A DNA stretch of 64,000 nt from assembly GCA_958450325.1 (NCBI GenBank), contig OY288254.1:37649077-37713076 (forward strand), written 5' to 3'. Both the position numbers and the translations under genes were made by a program. Below the pieces are notes generated by a model. That model had not been told where the DNA came from. It did not search any database and saw only the letters and a list, made by a program, of their open reading frames with translations. Position 1 is the first letter of the stretch; every line of letters starts with the position of its first letter. Below, piece by piece: positions 1 through 10,134 of this stretch. The stretch is from Agrostemma githago (Eukaryota > Streptophyta > Magnoliopsida > Caryophyllales > Caryophyllaceae).

Positions 1-1110
1 GGAATACCCGATTGGCTAACCACCCAAACGTTTTATAACACCCTTTCATCGAGAACCAAGGAAAACCACAATTCGGCCGCCGGAGGAGACTTCTCTTCTC
101 TCACCGATGAGGCATCTAAGAATCTTATTGAGAAGATGACAAAGAGTGATTCTAGAATGAGTCAATCGAGGGATTCTAGAAAGAAAGTTGAAGTTAACTC
201 ATCTACGAGTTCTAATGAATTGAAATTTCAAACGGAACTTGAAGAATTGAAAAGGAGAACGAATGCCATGAATTCTAAGCCCACTTCTAGAGGTATGTAC
301 CAAATTCAAGGGAGTGTTCCACCAAGGCAACCATCACCTCCAAAGCAATTAACATGGGAAGTTCAATGTGATCATTGTGGCAATCATAGTCACGATTCTA
401 GCTTTCGCATTCCTAATGAAGAAGTTTATGTTGAAGAGCCAAACGAAGTTCAAGCTATACAAGTATATGGGCAAAGACCTCAATTTGATCCTTTTTCCAA
501 TACCTACAATGGCGGCACAAGGTTTCATCCTAATTTCTCTTATGGAAACCAAAATGTTCAAAATCCGATACCACGTGCCCAAGGGAGTCAAATGAGGCCA
601 TTCAATCAAATTCAACAAAGGCCCTTTAACCAAGGTCCTCCAAAGATGCCCCCATATATGCCTCCTCATCAAAGGAGCAACTTCAATCAACAAGGTAGCA
701 ACTTCCATGTTTCTAACAACTACAACAATTACCAAAATCAACATGGTAATCACTTCAATCATGGATACAATCAAGGGTTCCAAGGAAATTCTCATGGTAA
801 CCAAGGTTACAATAACCAACCATTCAATCAACCCTCTCAATCTTATGGCCAATCAAGCAATTCTCAATTTGGTCAAGGAGGTCCTTCATGGGAGAACTAT
901 AATGATTTGCAAAGAACCGTTGGCCAACTATGGAATGAACATCAAGATACCAAGGCAAGGCTAAAGGTTTGGGAATCACAAGAAGCAACAAAAGCCTTAG
1001 CCGCCCCAATTCATCCACCCCATGGTTTGCCCGGTCAACCCCAAAACCCAAGAGATCCTTCACACCAATCAAGCAAATGCCGTCATTTTGAGAGGTGGCA
1101 AAGAACTTGA
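1..1110 (+). pseudogene. Element A gag, C-terminal part
   Basis: The frame is open from base 1, so the N-terminal part is missing. The first 50 codons contain the Athila Gag pattern QTFYNTL followed by an AAGG segment and LIEKM. A zinc knuckle starts at 367 with Cys-x2-Cys-x4-His, but the final ligand is Arg (cgc, 406-408) instead of Cys, a single-base change. Element B keeps that Cys. The rest is rich in Gln, Asn, Gly and Pro (about 550-900), low-complexity sequence common in plant Gag tails. The frame stops with TGA at 1108-1110. Homology to the protease region resumes one frame over from about 1063, so a 1-nt indel lies near 1058-1075. Confidence 0.8.
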
Positions 1111-2167
1111 GGACCCATATAAGAACTTGAACTTGAACACCAAGAGTGTCCCATCCAAAGTGAATCAACCAAGTACATCACAAGAATCATCTCCCACTTC
1201 CCCCAAACAAAATCGGGGAATACAAGCGGAGTTTGATATCCTCCAAAATGCGGAGAATGAATTAAGAGAACAAAGAAAGAAGAAAGAGCAAATGGAAGCC
1301 GAAGAAACCAAAAGAAAAGAGGCGGAGCGATTAGCCGAAGAAGAAGAAGAATCCAATGTTCCACCGCCTCCCGCTTTTGTCCCTCCATTGCCTTTTCCCG
1401 AGCGAGCTAAGCCACACAAAGAGAATTCTCAATTTAGCCGTTTCGTGGATATGTTTAAGAAAGTAGAGGTAGCTTTACCCTTCACCGAGGTAATTTCTCA
1501 AATGCCCCTCTATTCTAAGTTTTTGAAAGATGTCTTGACTAAAAAGAGAACCATAGAAGACAAAGAATGTGTCTCTCTCACGAGCCAATGTAGTGCCATT
1601 CTTATGAACGAAATGCCAAAGAAACTAGACGATCCCGGTAGTTTTTCCATCCCTTTTCGGGTAGGAAATGTTGTTGTTAATCAACTTTTATGCGACCTAG
1701 AGGCTAGTGTTAGTTTGTTACCCTATTCTATTGCTAAGAGACTTAGTGTGGGGGAGATGAGACCCACTAGCATGTCGATTCAACTTGCGGATAGGTCCGT
1801 CAAGTACCCACTTGGGATACTTGAGGATGTACCCGTTCAAGTTGGTAAGTTCTTCATCGCCTCCGACTTTGTTGTCATGGATATGCCCAAAGACACTATT
1901 ACCCCCATTATCTTAGGTCGACCTTTTATGGCTACCGGAGGTACTATAGTTGATGTTAAGAATGGAAAGCTATCATTTAACATAGGGAACGAGTCGGTAG
2001 AGTTTTCCCTTTCTCAAGCTCTGAAACAACCAATGATTGAACAAATGCATTCCATTGAAGTTATTAATAGTTTGGTTGAGTATAGTTTGATAGATGATGA
2101 TATCAAGAATAGGAACCATTTGACTCTCCACCTCTTGAAGAAGAATGTTTGCATTATGAAAAGGTAG
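1063..2167 (+). pseudogene. Element A retropepsin-like protease region
   Basis: Frame 2 continues the polyprotein after the gag frameshift. It has a charged Glu/Lys/Arg-rich linker (about 1260-1350) and then the aspartic protease domain. The active-site motif usually reads Asp-Leu-Gly-Ala-Ser. Here the catalytic Asp codon is 1694-1696, but the Gly position is Glu (1700-1702). The later ILGRPF block, typical of retropepsins, is at about 1912-1929. The frame ends in TAG at 2165-2167 and overlaps the RT frame, which is shifted by one, so this is a second break. Protease cleaves the Gag-Pol polyprotein inside the virus-like particle; the Gly-to-Glu change probably inactivates it. Confidence 0.75.
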
Positions 2168-3363
2168 AACCACTACCGGTGGGTAAGAGTATGATATCTT
2201 CTCCTCCTAATCTTGAACTTAAACCACTCCCCTCTTCCCTCAAATATGCTTTTCTTGAAGGAACTAATTATCCCGTTATCGTCAATGCTACCCTTGATGG
2301 ACCTCAATTGGAAAAACTTTTGATTGTCTTGAGAAAGCAGAAAAAGGCCATCGGGTATAGCATTGCCGACCTCCAAGGCATAAGCCCAAATGTTTGCATG
2401 CATAGGATCATCCTTGATGATGACCACCATCCTTCGGTTGAGGGTCAACGTAGGTTGAACCTCACCATGAAAGAGGTTGTCATGACGGAAGTCCTCAAGT
2501 TGTATGAGGCTAACATTATATACCCAATAACCGGAAGTAAATGGGTTAGCCCCGTACAAGTTGTGCCGAAAAAAGGAGGAATGACGGTTGTTAAAGGAGA
2601 AAAGGGTGAGTCAATTTCCACTAGGACTATTACCGGTTGGCGCATGTGTATAGATTATCGTAGGTTGAACCCGGCCACCATAAAAGATCATTTTCCCCTT
2701 CCCTTTATTGATCAAATGCTTGAAAGATTGGCGCATCATTCTTATTTTTGTTTCCTCGATGGTCATTCCGGATTTCTTCAAATTCCTATTCATCCCGATG
2801 ACCAAGAGAAAACCACTTTTACTTGTCCCTATGGCACTTATGTTTATAGAAGGATGCCATTTGGATTGTGTAATGCGCCGGGAACGTTTCAAAGATGTAT
2901 GATGGCTATTTTCTCCGATTTTATTGAAAAATCCATGGAAGTTTTTATGGATGACTTTAGTGTCCATGGTACATCTTTGGATTCTTGTCTTGAATATCTT
3001 GATCAAGTGTTAGCTCGATGTGAAGAGTATAGACTTGTTTTAAATTGGGAAAAGTGTCATTTTATGGTTGAACAAGGTGTTGTCCTAGGTCTTATTGTTT
3101 CTAATAGAGGAGTTGAAGTCGATAAGGCAAAAGTCTCCGTGATTGAGAACTTGCCACCACCTACGAATGTTAAAGGGGTGAGGAGTTTTCTAGGTCTCGC
3201 CGGTTTTTATAGACGATTTATTAAAGACTTTTCCAAGATTACTAAGCCATTGACTTCTTTGCTTATGAAAGATGCACCTTTTGTTTTTAATGACTCATGT
3301 CTTGAGGCCTTTTGTAGGATAAAGACCGCTCTCACTACCACACCGATTATCAAAGCTCCCGAT
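2149..3363 (+). CDS. Element A reverse transcriptase domain
   Basis: This is the RT fingers and palm of an Athila-type Pol. In order it shows the WVSPVQVVPKKGG block, MCIDYRRLN, FLDGHSGF with a catalytic Asp, MPFGLCNAP, and FMDD with the two catalytic Asp codons at 2950-2955. The connection LPPPTNVKGVRSFLG follows. No stop interrupts this domain, but its frame is separated from protease by a shift and RNase H is cut by TAA at 3496. It would copy element RNA to cDNA in the particle if the polyprotein were intact. The true start is upstream in a fused polyprotein; 2149 is only the first ATG in this frame. Confidence 0.85.
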
Positions 3364-3780
3364 TGGAACCTTCCATTTGAGATCATGTGCGATGCATCCG
3401 ATTTTTCCGTTGGTGCCGTTCTAGGACAACGGGTTGATAAGAAGCTACATGTGATTTATTATGCAAGCAAGACCTTAGATGAAGCCCAATCAAGGTAAAC
3501 CACAACCGAAAAAGAGATGCTTGCCATTGTCTATGCCATGGAGAAATTTCGAAATTATGTTACCGGTTCCAAAGTCATTATTCACACCGATCATGCGGCG
3601 ATTCGATACATAATGTCCAAAAAGGAGACAAAGTCCCGACTCTTTCGATGGGTACTCCTTTTACAAGAATTTGATATTGAGATTAAAGACAAAGCCGGAT
3701 CGGAGAACTTGGTAGCAGATCATCTTAGTAGACTAACGGTTAGTAAGGAAAGCAATGAAGAAGATGGTATTCCCATCAAT
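3364..3780 (+). pseudogene. Element A RNase H domain with nonsense codon
   Basis: The gypsy RNase H begins with PFEIMCDASDFSVGAVLG, which holds the first catalytic Asp. It continues through EKEMLAIVYAMEKFR and HTDHAAIRYI to VADHLSRL. An in-frame TAA at 3496-3498 falls at the conserved junction just before TTTEKE. The reading frame then continues unchanged into integrase, so this is a point mutation or very small replacement, not a domain boundary. The enzyme degrades the RNA strand of the RNA:DNA hybrid during reverse transcription. Confidence 0.85.
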
Positions 3781-3819
3781 GAAGCTATGAGAGATGAGGC
3801 CTTGATGGCCGTTGAAACT

Positions 3820-5127
3820 ATTACACCTTGGTATGCCGATATCGTCAATTTCTTAGTGTCTCACTATATTCCAGACGATTATTCCAAGCAAGAGAGGAAG
3901 AAACTACGTTATGAAGCCCGACGCTATTATTGGGACGAGCCTTATTTATTTCGCCGATGCGTAGATGGAATTTACCGACGATGTGTTACGGCCGAAGAAG
4001 GATATAATATTGTGAAGCACCTTCACTCGACATCTTATGGTGGACACTTGGCCAATCAAAAGACAATTGCCAAGGCTCTCCAAAGCGGGTTTTGGTGGCC
4101 TTCCATGTTCAAAGACATCCAAGCTTTCATTCTCACATGCGATGCATGCCAACGAAGTGGCAATATTACAAGAAGAAATGAGATGCCCCTTCAACCTATC
4201 TTGGAGATTGAATTGTTCGATGTTTAGGGCATTGATTACATGGGTCCGTTCACATCCTCTTTTGGTAATAAGTACATTCTAGTCGCGGTTGATTATGTCT
4301 CAAAATGGATCGAGGCCGTAGCTTCCCCCACCAATGAATCCAAGGTTGTAATCAAGCTTTTCAAGAACGTGATTTTCCCGAGATTCGGTATGCCTAGAGC
4401 CATAATTAGTGATGGAGGCTCTCATTTTAGGAAGGATACCTTTGAACACCTTCTTAGGAAATACGGTATCACCCACAAGATGTCCTTAGCCTACCACCCT
4501 CAATCAAATGGGCAAGCCGAGATCTCCAACCGACAAATCAAGGGAATTCTAGAGAAAGTTGTAAATACACACCGAAAGGATTGGTCACTAAAATTAAATG
4601 ACGCCCTTTGGGCATTGAGGACGGCTTACAAAGCACCGATTGGAACCACTCCTTATCGTCTTGTGTATGGTAAAGCTTGTCATTTACCGGTGGAATTAGA
4701 ACACAAAGCCAAATGGACAATCAAAGAGCTAAACTTCGATGAGAGTGTCGTAGGAAATAATCGCCTTCTCCAACTACAAGAATTGGAAGAACTAAGACTT
4801 GAAGCCTACGAGAATTCGAAGATCCACAAACAAAGAACTCGCCAATGGCACGATTCTCGAATTCTACGTAAGGACTTCTTTGTTGGTGATAAGGTACTAC
4901 TCTTCAACTCTCGTTTTAAGCTTTTCCCCGGTAAGCTGAAATCAAAATGGTCGGGTCCATTTGAAGTGACCGGAGTGCAACCATATGGTTCAATAAAAAT
5001 ATCAAGCCCGGAAACCGGGAAGTTTATGGTTAATGGGCAACGTTTGAAGATTTATCATCCCGGTCATATTCGTGAGACCTTTGCTACTATGAAGCTTGGT
5101 GAGCTCCCATTGGGGAGCATTGGTTGA
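3820..5127 (+). pseudogene. Element A integrase with nonsense codon
   Basis: The N-terminal zinc-binding region shows paired His (HLHSTSYGGH) and CDACQRSGN. The catalytic core has Asp 4234-4236 (GIDYMGPF), Asp 4411-4413 (ISDGGSHF) and Glu 4519-4521 (GQAEISN). Spacing of the last two is D-x35-E, as in retroviral-type integrases. TAG at 4225-4227 stands where the conserved Trp of the VWGID motif is expected. The C-terminal part contains the FPGKLKSKWSGPF motif of gypsy integrases. It would insert cDNA into chromosomes; the stop removes the catalytic core from the polyprotein. Confidence 0.88.
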
Positions 5128-6005
5128 ACCCCCTCTCGAAATGGATGTAGGTTTGGTGGTATCCTCAACAACCACTTTGTATATATGTATCATATTTCTT
5201 TGAGTTTATTAGTTTTGTTAGCTTGAGAAGATTGGTTGAAATTGGATTTCACCATGGAGCTTAATTTGGATGAAGATCAAACTTTTAGAAAAGTTATGGA
5301 GCTTAAATCGAAGACCACAAGCATGTTTGTGGGAGATATTGATTATGTAATGTGAGTCGAGTCATATATTTGAATCTCTAGGTAATTATTGAAGAGCCAT
5401 GAAATGGCAAGGCGGAAAAACGCAGCAAAGAAGACCGCCGGGCGAAATTTCGCCCGGTGAGACTCGACTGGGCGAAATTTTCGCCCCACGAAAAAGTTGC
5501 CAGAATTGCCGGAACCGAATAATATACCACCAGGCGAAATTTCGCCCGGTGAGATTTTGACCGGATGAAATTTCACCCGGTGGAAAAAAGTTGGCAAATC
5601 AATTTTCACGACGAAAAGTCGTCGGGTGAAATTTCACCCGATGGTGCCCGACCGGGTGAAATTTCACCCGGCGGTGTAACTTGACCGATCACCTACACTT
5701 TTTACTCACTCACTAAATTTTCATCTCCCTCCAACAATTTACCTCAACATAACTTTCCCTCCAAATATTTTTACACCAAATTTTTACCACCGACTTTAAA
5801 CTTTCACTTTCCCTCTGATCCACCCTTATTTATACCACCTTTTTCACCTCACTCATCATTTCACCCTTTCACCCATCACAAAATCATTACACCACCTTAC
5901 ATACACCATATTCAACCTCCATTTCATACTTGGGTGATTATTTATTTTGGGTTTTTGAAGAAAGGAGAAGCAAAAGTTTCGGGATTTTTCTTGCAAATTA
6001 TCATC
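5128..6005 (+). other. Element A spacer between integrase and late ORF
   Basis: There is no coding potential here. The first 300 bases resemble the segment after protease in element B (around 20070-20370 on the minus strand). Then comes the palindrome array (5435-5672), a stretch rich in C, T and A (5690-5900) and the late ORF start. The layout of array, TATA-like TTATTTATACC at 5827-5837, pyrimidine leader and ATG copies that of the LTR and could be an internal promoter; that is inference. Confidence 0.5.
5435..5672 (+). repeat. Palindromic GGGCGAAATTTCGCCC array before the late ORF of A
   Basis: About six copies of a 16-base palindrome occur here, each with GG or CC extensions, near 5439, 5470, 5532, 5562, 5623 and 5653. 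The first is a perfect palindrome and later ones vary (GGGTGAAATTTCACCC). Spacing is irregular, 20-60 bases. The same motif is repeated in the LTRs of A and B and next to the late ORF of B. Confidence 0.85.
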
Positions 6006-6992
6006 ATGGAGACAAGAGCCCAACGAGCCGCGCGTAAGCAAGGTATGGCCTCGACTTCTAATCCTTCTAAGCATTCATCTTCTAGTAAGTCTTCTAGGCC
6101 TAAACTTTTACCTTGCCCTAATTCACCCCTTGCTCGTACCTTCTCTGAAAAGAACTTTCAGAGTACGAGATGGCCTTGTTCATTCACAATGAAAACTCTA
6201 GGAATTAAGAACGATATTAGAGAGTTATCGTCTAGAATTGGTATTAGTAAACTCCTTGATTTTGTGCCTTACACAAATAAAGACTTGACTTGTGAGTTTT
6301 TAGGTACCTTTACAATCGATAACCCGACCACACCTAGGGAGTTCGAATTTAATTTGTTTGGTAGAAATCACTGTTTAAATATTTCCGACTTTAGCTTAGC
6401 TCTAGGTTTGCGCTCATTGGGTACCGGACTAAGTAGATCCCTTTGTGATTCGCAAAGTAGTGCGACTAGGAGAGACTTGTGGAGGCGCATAGCGCCGGGT
6501 GAATGCGATTTCGAACCCAATTTTAGTTTTACCGCTGAAATCCGTAACCCAGCCATTCGTTATTTCGCTGAAATCCTTTCTCACTGTCTTTTGCTATCTA
6601 TCGATAACATCATTAACCTCAATGTGTGTGTCCTACGATTGATATGTGACTCTTTACTCGGTAACCCTTATCCCCTTGACCTACCCATTGTCGTGGCGTT
6701 ACACTTTCATCAAATTATTATTGACCAACGCCCTACCGTCGACTGTGGTGGTCTTGTGACTGTTATAGCAAGAAATTTGGATTATGCGACCGACCATCTT
6801 AAACCACATGACCCCCGTGTCTGGCTTGACGAGGCTTACTTCCCCACTTGGATCTTTCACGTACCTGACCACCGCCTCGTCTCTCTTACCCATGACCGAG
6901 CCTTAATTGTCCCCAACAAAAACCGAACCAATATAATATTTATAACCGTCACAATTGGGACCTACCTCCAGGTCCCTGTGAATTCCAACTGA
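6006..6992 (+). CDS. Element A late ORF (ATHILA ORF / env-position protein), probably truncated
   Basis: The predicted protein has 328 residues. It starts at ATG 6006 with a basic, Ser-rich N terminus, followed by a region with FEFNLFGRNHCLNISDFSLA and CGGLVTVIARNLD. It is homologous to the late ORFs of B (CGGVVTMLARALE) and D (GGGLVTHLARTLL). The family sits after integrase in Athila elements, the position of env in retroviruses. No signal peptide or membrane segment is apparent. The B and D versions extend with an acidic tail and a Pro/Gln-rich end that A lacks, so A probably ends early after a frameshift near 6900. Function is unknown. The in-frame region upstream of 6006 has only a GTG start, so I prefer the ATG. 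Confidence 0.7.
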   Translation: METRAQRAARKQGMASTSNPSKHSSSSKSSRPKLLPCPNSPLARTFSEKNFQSTRWPCSFTMKTLGIKNDIRELSSRIGISKLLDFVPYTNKDLTCEFLGTFTIDNPTTPREFEFNLFGRNHCLNISDFSLALGLRSLGTGLSRSLCDSQSSATRRDLWRRIAPGECDFEPNFSFTAEIRNPAIRYFAEILSHCLLLSIDNIINLNVCVLRLICDSLLGNPYPLDLPIVVALHFHQIIIDQRPTVDCGGLVTVIARNLDYATDHLKPHDPRVWLDEAYFPTWIFHVPDHRLVSLTHDRALIVPNKNRTNIIFITVTIGTYLQVPVNSN

Positions 6993-7689
6993 ACAACTCG
7001 GGGGATGTAGGAGTTTGGGAGTATTCCGGTTAGGGAACTCCCACGGCCTCCTTTGCGTCAAACGACTATTCGAACTAGACCCCTCCTACAAGAGTCGGTA
7101 GATAATATGGATTGTATGTGTTGTGGGTATATATGTGTGGAGTCGGTGAGACTTAATCATCAATCATTGTATGTCCTTGAACTAATCTTGTTCCATATTC
7201 CCTGTCCCATTATTTTAATCATTGTGATTGTTTTATCTTGAACAAAATTGCAAGCCGTCCCACCGTCCCATTTAATGATTTTTGTGGCCGTCGCGGCCTT
7301 GGTATTGCTCCCGGTCTCTTGGCGACGTGATTACGCCATTGACCCCTTTTGAAAAATCCAAAATTTTAAATCAAATTTTTCTCAATTTTTCTTAATCCGG
7401 GCTAGGTGACGTGACTACACCTACGCCTAATTTTTCACCCTTTCATTTTATTTTCTTTCATCTTCATTTTCTTAGCCACTTGGCTAGGGTCTAGGTGAAG
7501 TGATTGCACCTAGGCCCGCCACTATTTTACCGCTTTCCTTATTTTATTTTTTTCTTTTCTCAAAATGTTTTAAAAAAATCCAAAAACATTCCAAAAAAAA
7601 TAAAAAAAACCCCAAAACATTTGAAAAATCATAAAAATCCAAAGGGATTTTTATTCTTTTTCTTTTTCATTTTTTTCGTTTTTCCCTAC

Positions 7690-7730
7690 TCGTCCATTGA
7701 GGACAATGCACAGTTTTAGTGTGGGGGAGG
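7690..7730 (+). promoter_or_regulatory. Internal polypurine-like module of A
   Basis: CATTGAGGACAATGCACAG is followed by TTTAGTGTGGGGGA. The same arrangement (CGAGGACG, then TTTAGTGTGGGGGA) lies immediately before the 3' LTR at 9362-9392. Element D has an equivalent pair at about 37530 and 38915. It may be a secondary plus-strand primer or simply a duplicated 3' module. Confidence 0.45.
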
Positions 7731-7948
7731 ACTCTACTATCTTTTATTTTTCAAAAAAATTTCAAAAATCCATAAAAATTTGAAAAACTCGAAAAATCAA
7801 AAACATTTTCTTTTCTTTTCTTTTCCTTTTCTTTTTTGTTTTCTTTTCACGTTATGTTTCGTGTCCCGTGTATGGTCTTGTTCTCTACTCTTACATGTAA
7901 CCACCATCTTAATAGCGCGATTTGAAGAGATTATGAAAGCACCCGCTA

Positions 7949-7985
7949 GGTAACTTCCTTCCTTCCTTCCTTCCTTCCTTCTTTA
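7949..7985 (+). repeat. CTTC microsatellite
   Basis: There are about seven tandem CTTC/TTCC tetranucleotides in the 3' UTR of A. It is a simple repeat with no inferred role. Confidence 0.9.
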
Positions 7986-8716
7986 ATTTTGTAGAGGAGT
8001 TAGGTTGTTGCTATTGGAGGCTCTCGAAGTGAGCATTTTGGTGTTGTGGTTGATTTTGTGTGCTTGTATGATGATGGAGTATGGAGTGCATGACCTTACT
8101 TGTGTTTTCTTTTATTTGCTTTTTCATTTTCGTGTGTTTCGTTTTATTTTGCTTTTGTATAGTGTGTCTAGGACTAAAACTTTTCGAAAACCCGATTACA
8201 AACTTATAACAAGAGTTTACATTCCATTGTAGATAACCCATTGTAGATTTTGGACCTTAGTCTAGTAGAATGACTCTTAGGCAATGAATTTGTTGATCCT
8301 TTAGCTTTGAGTCCACCTTTTCTACTAGAGGTTTACTTCGGGGTTTGCATTTGACCACCTTGACCACCATGGAGGAGTTAGGCCTTGGTTCCCGCATCCC
8401 GTTTTCTAGGTGACCTTGCTCGAGTGACCATTGCACCTTTAGTCCAAATCCTTTCCGCCTTTTGTGGGTTATCCGGAATGGCGCGCGTTCTCGATTGCCT
8501 ATTTTTCCTCCACCTATACATCATCACAATAAGTTTACACAAAAATAACCTCCAAGCTTGGTTACAAACCACATCAAAAAGCCAAAAAGGGTAAACCAAA
8601 ACAAGAGAAAAAGGACACAAAAACATGAAAAATAAAAACAAAGGAGAAGAAAAAGAGCTTCAAATGAAAATCAAATTATCAAAAACGTCTCGTTCAAAAA
8701 AAAAAAAAAACCCGTT

Positions 8717-8791
8717 GATCGATTCATCATCGTGAAGTGCCAACTAGAGGACCGAGTCCCGAGGTCGGAAGATAGCGGTGATGAGTCGATC
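8717..8791 (+). other. Potential RNA hairpin in the 3' UTR of A
   Basis: GATCGATTCATCATCG (8717-8732) pairs over all 16 positions with CGGTGATGAGTCGATC (8776-8791) if two G-U pairs are allowed. The enclosed loop is 43 bases. It follows a run of about 16 A. It could be a structured RNA element or the remnant of a small inverted-repeat insertion. Confidence 0.5.
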
Positions 8792-9379
8792 CATCCTAAT
8801 AATTGTAAACACTCCACCTTCTTTTTATTTGGGCTAATTTAGGAAATTCGAGTTTTGGAACGACCCTCTTGGCCTAGCCAAAGAGAGCGGGACTGCACCT
8901 ACCTACAGTGTCGAACGAATCCATGGTTCAGTTTTTCCACTCCATTATACGCCCCGTAGTACCCCTTTAGAAGATTAGGAGGACCTAGCTAAGTTATCAA
9001 CATCTATATTGCTTAATTGTCATAGTATTAGGCTTTGGTCCTTGTTTACGTGGGTGATTTATCTTGGAAGTCTATTGTTGTTTTAGGTAAGTAATTGGTG
9101 TCTTTCCCCGCCGTCTCGATGAGGGATTCGGTGTTTTATTTTTGCTTTGGATGCGTCTATTCTTTCGTGTTATGTGTTTTTGTGTGTTTAGTCGCATCCA
9201 CCATTTTGAGCAAGCCCTAACTTGCCTTGCATGGGAGTACTTTACCTCATAAGTATTTCGATGTGAGTTGAAGGGACGGAGCGGGCCCGTTAATTGCCCC
9301 GTTTCGGCTTAGCATAGTCTAGCTAGTAGTAGTAGTTTGTAATTTCTTTTTGGGTCTTTGCTCGAGGACGAGAAACGGT

Positions 9380-9394
9380 TTAGTGTGGGGGAAT
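9380..9394 (+). promoter_or_regulatory. Polypurine tract of A
   Basis: AGTGTGGGGGAA lies immediately before the TGTTG start of the 3' LTR. It is the expected plus-strand primer for reverse transcription. Confidence 0.8.
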
Positions 9395-9702
9395 TGTTGT
9401 GTGCTAAATTTAGACCGTTTTTCCTCTCATTTAGACTCGTTTTTCCCTCGTTTTGCGAGTCTTGAGTGCGATTATTGCCATATTTTGCGTACTTCTCGCA
9501 TTAGCGTCCCTCTTGTGCGTTTTACGTGTTTTTGGTAGTTTTTCTATCAATTTTGATAGGTTTTGCTACAAAAATCACGATTGAGCTTCCACGAGCACAA
9601 GAGAAAGGAACACCGTCCAAAGAGCAAAGCACACAACTTAAAGTTTAAAGCCATCCGATCATACAACGAAGAATGGGACAAGATTCGAGGCAAAAAAAAT
9701 GA

Positions 9703-9955
9703 CCGGGCGAAATTTCACCCAGTGAGACACTACCGGGCGAAATTTCACCCGACGGTGAAACGCCTCCCCTGAAGATTTTCCGAGCTTACCCACCGGGCAA
9801 AATTCACCGGGCAAAATTTCGCCCACCGGGTGAAATTTCGCCCGATGGAAAGAAGTGCCAAAAACGCGAAAAATGGAAGAAAATCTCACCGGGCGAAAAT
9901 CTCACCCGGTGGGAATTATCGTCAAGTCCGCAGGGCGAAGTTTCGCCCCATGGAG
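9703..9955 (+). repeat. Palindromic array in the LTR of A
   Basis: There are about seven variants of GGGCGAAATTTCGCCC/GGGTGAAATTTCACCC, with the last near 9935-9952. The array ends about 80 bases before the TATA region. The corresponding place in B holds the same kind of array. Confidence 0.85.
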
Positions 9956-10035
9956 ATGCAAAGGGAGATTGTCTCACTAATGGAGCATAAAGTTGGATTT
10001 GGACTTTAGGTTAAATACCCATTAAGAGATTACTA

Positions 10036-10134
10036 TATACTACAACCCATTCATTAGATTCCTACCATTTATTGAATATATGTGAGGTATATTTTAATAA
10101 AATGGTAGGATTCCAATGAATGGGAGGGAGTATA
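10036..10134 (+). mobile_element. Stowaway-like MITE inside the LTR of A
   Basis: The terminal inverted repeats are about 35 bp. One end reads TATACTACAACCCATTC; the other, on the opposite strand, reads TATACTCCCTCCCATTC. The CTCCCTCC terminus and TA target are typical of Tc1/mariner-derived Stowaway elements. Element B, aligned across the same place, has CATTAAGAG and then TATATATA with no insert, so the MITE entered the TATA box of A. Confidence 0.7.

Larger units (their letters stand above)
6993..9380 (+). other. Element A 3' untranslated region
   Basis: This stretch of 2.4 kb has no supportable gene and many T and A homopolymers (7550-7850, 8696-8711). It holds a CTTC microsatellite (about 7951-7982), a polypurine-like TTTAGTGTGGGGGA motif (7714-7727) that duplicates the real tract before the LTR, and a hairpin at 8717-8791. 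Long 3' UTRs are usual in Athila elements. Confidence 0.7.

Noticed and set aside
349..852. Long minus-strand ORF across gag of A
   Set aside because: It mirrors the gag coding strand, has a hydrophobic composition caused by reading Gln/Asn codons in reverse, and matches no family I know.
5435..5672. CRISPR-like look of the regularly spaced palindromic repeats
   Set aside because: Repeats vary, spacing is irregular, spacers are not unique-sequence units of equal length, there are no cas genes, and the genome is plant nuclear DNA.
6006..6992. True retroviral-type envelope gene in A
   Set aside because: No signal peptide, transmembrane segment or glycosylation-rich domain; similarity is to the other Athila late ORFs only.
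7504..7719. ORF rich in Lys and Phe in the 3' UTR of A
   Set aside because: It is made of A and T homopolymers, with no homolog in D or B.
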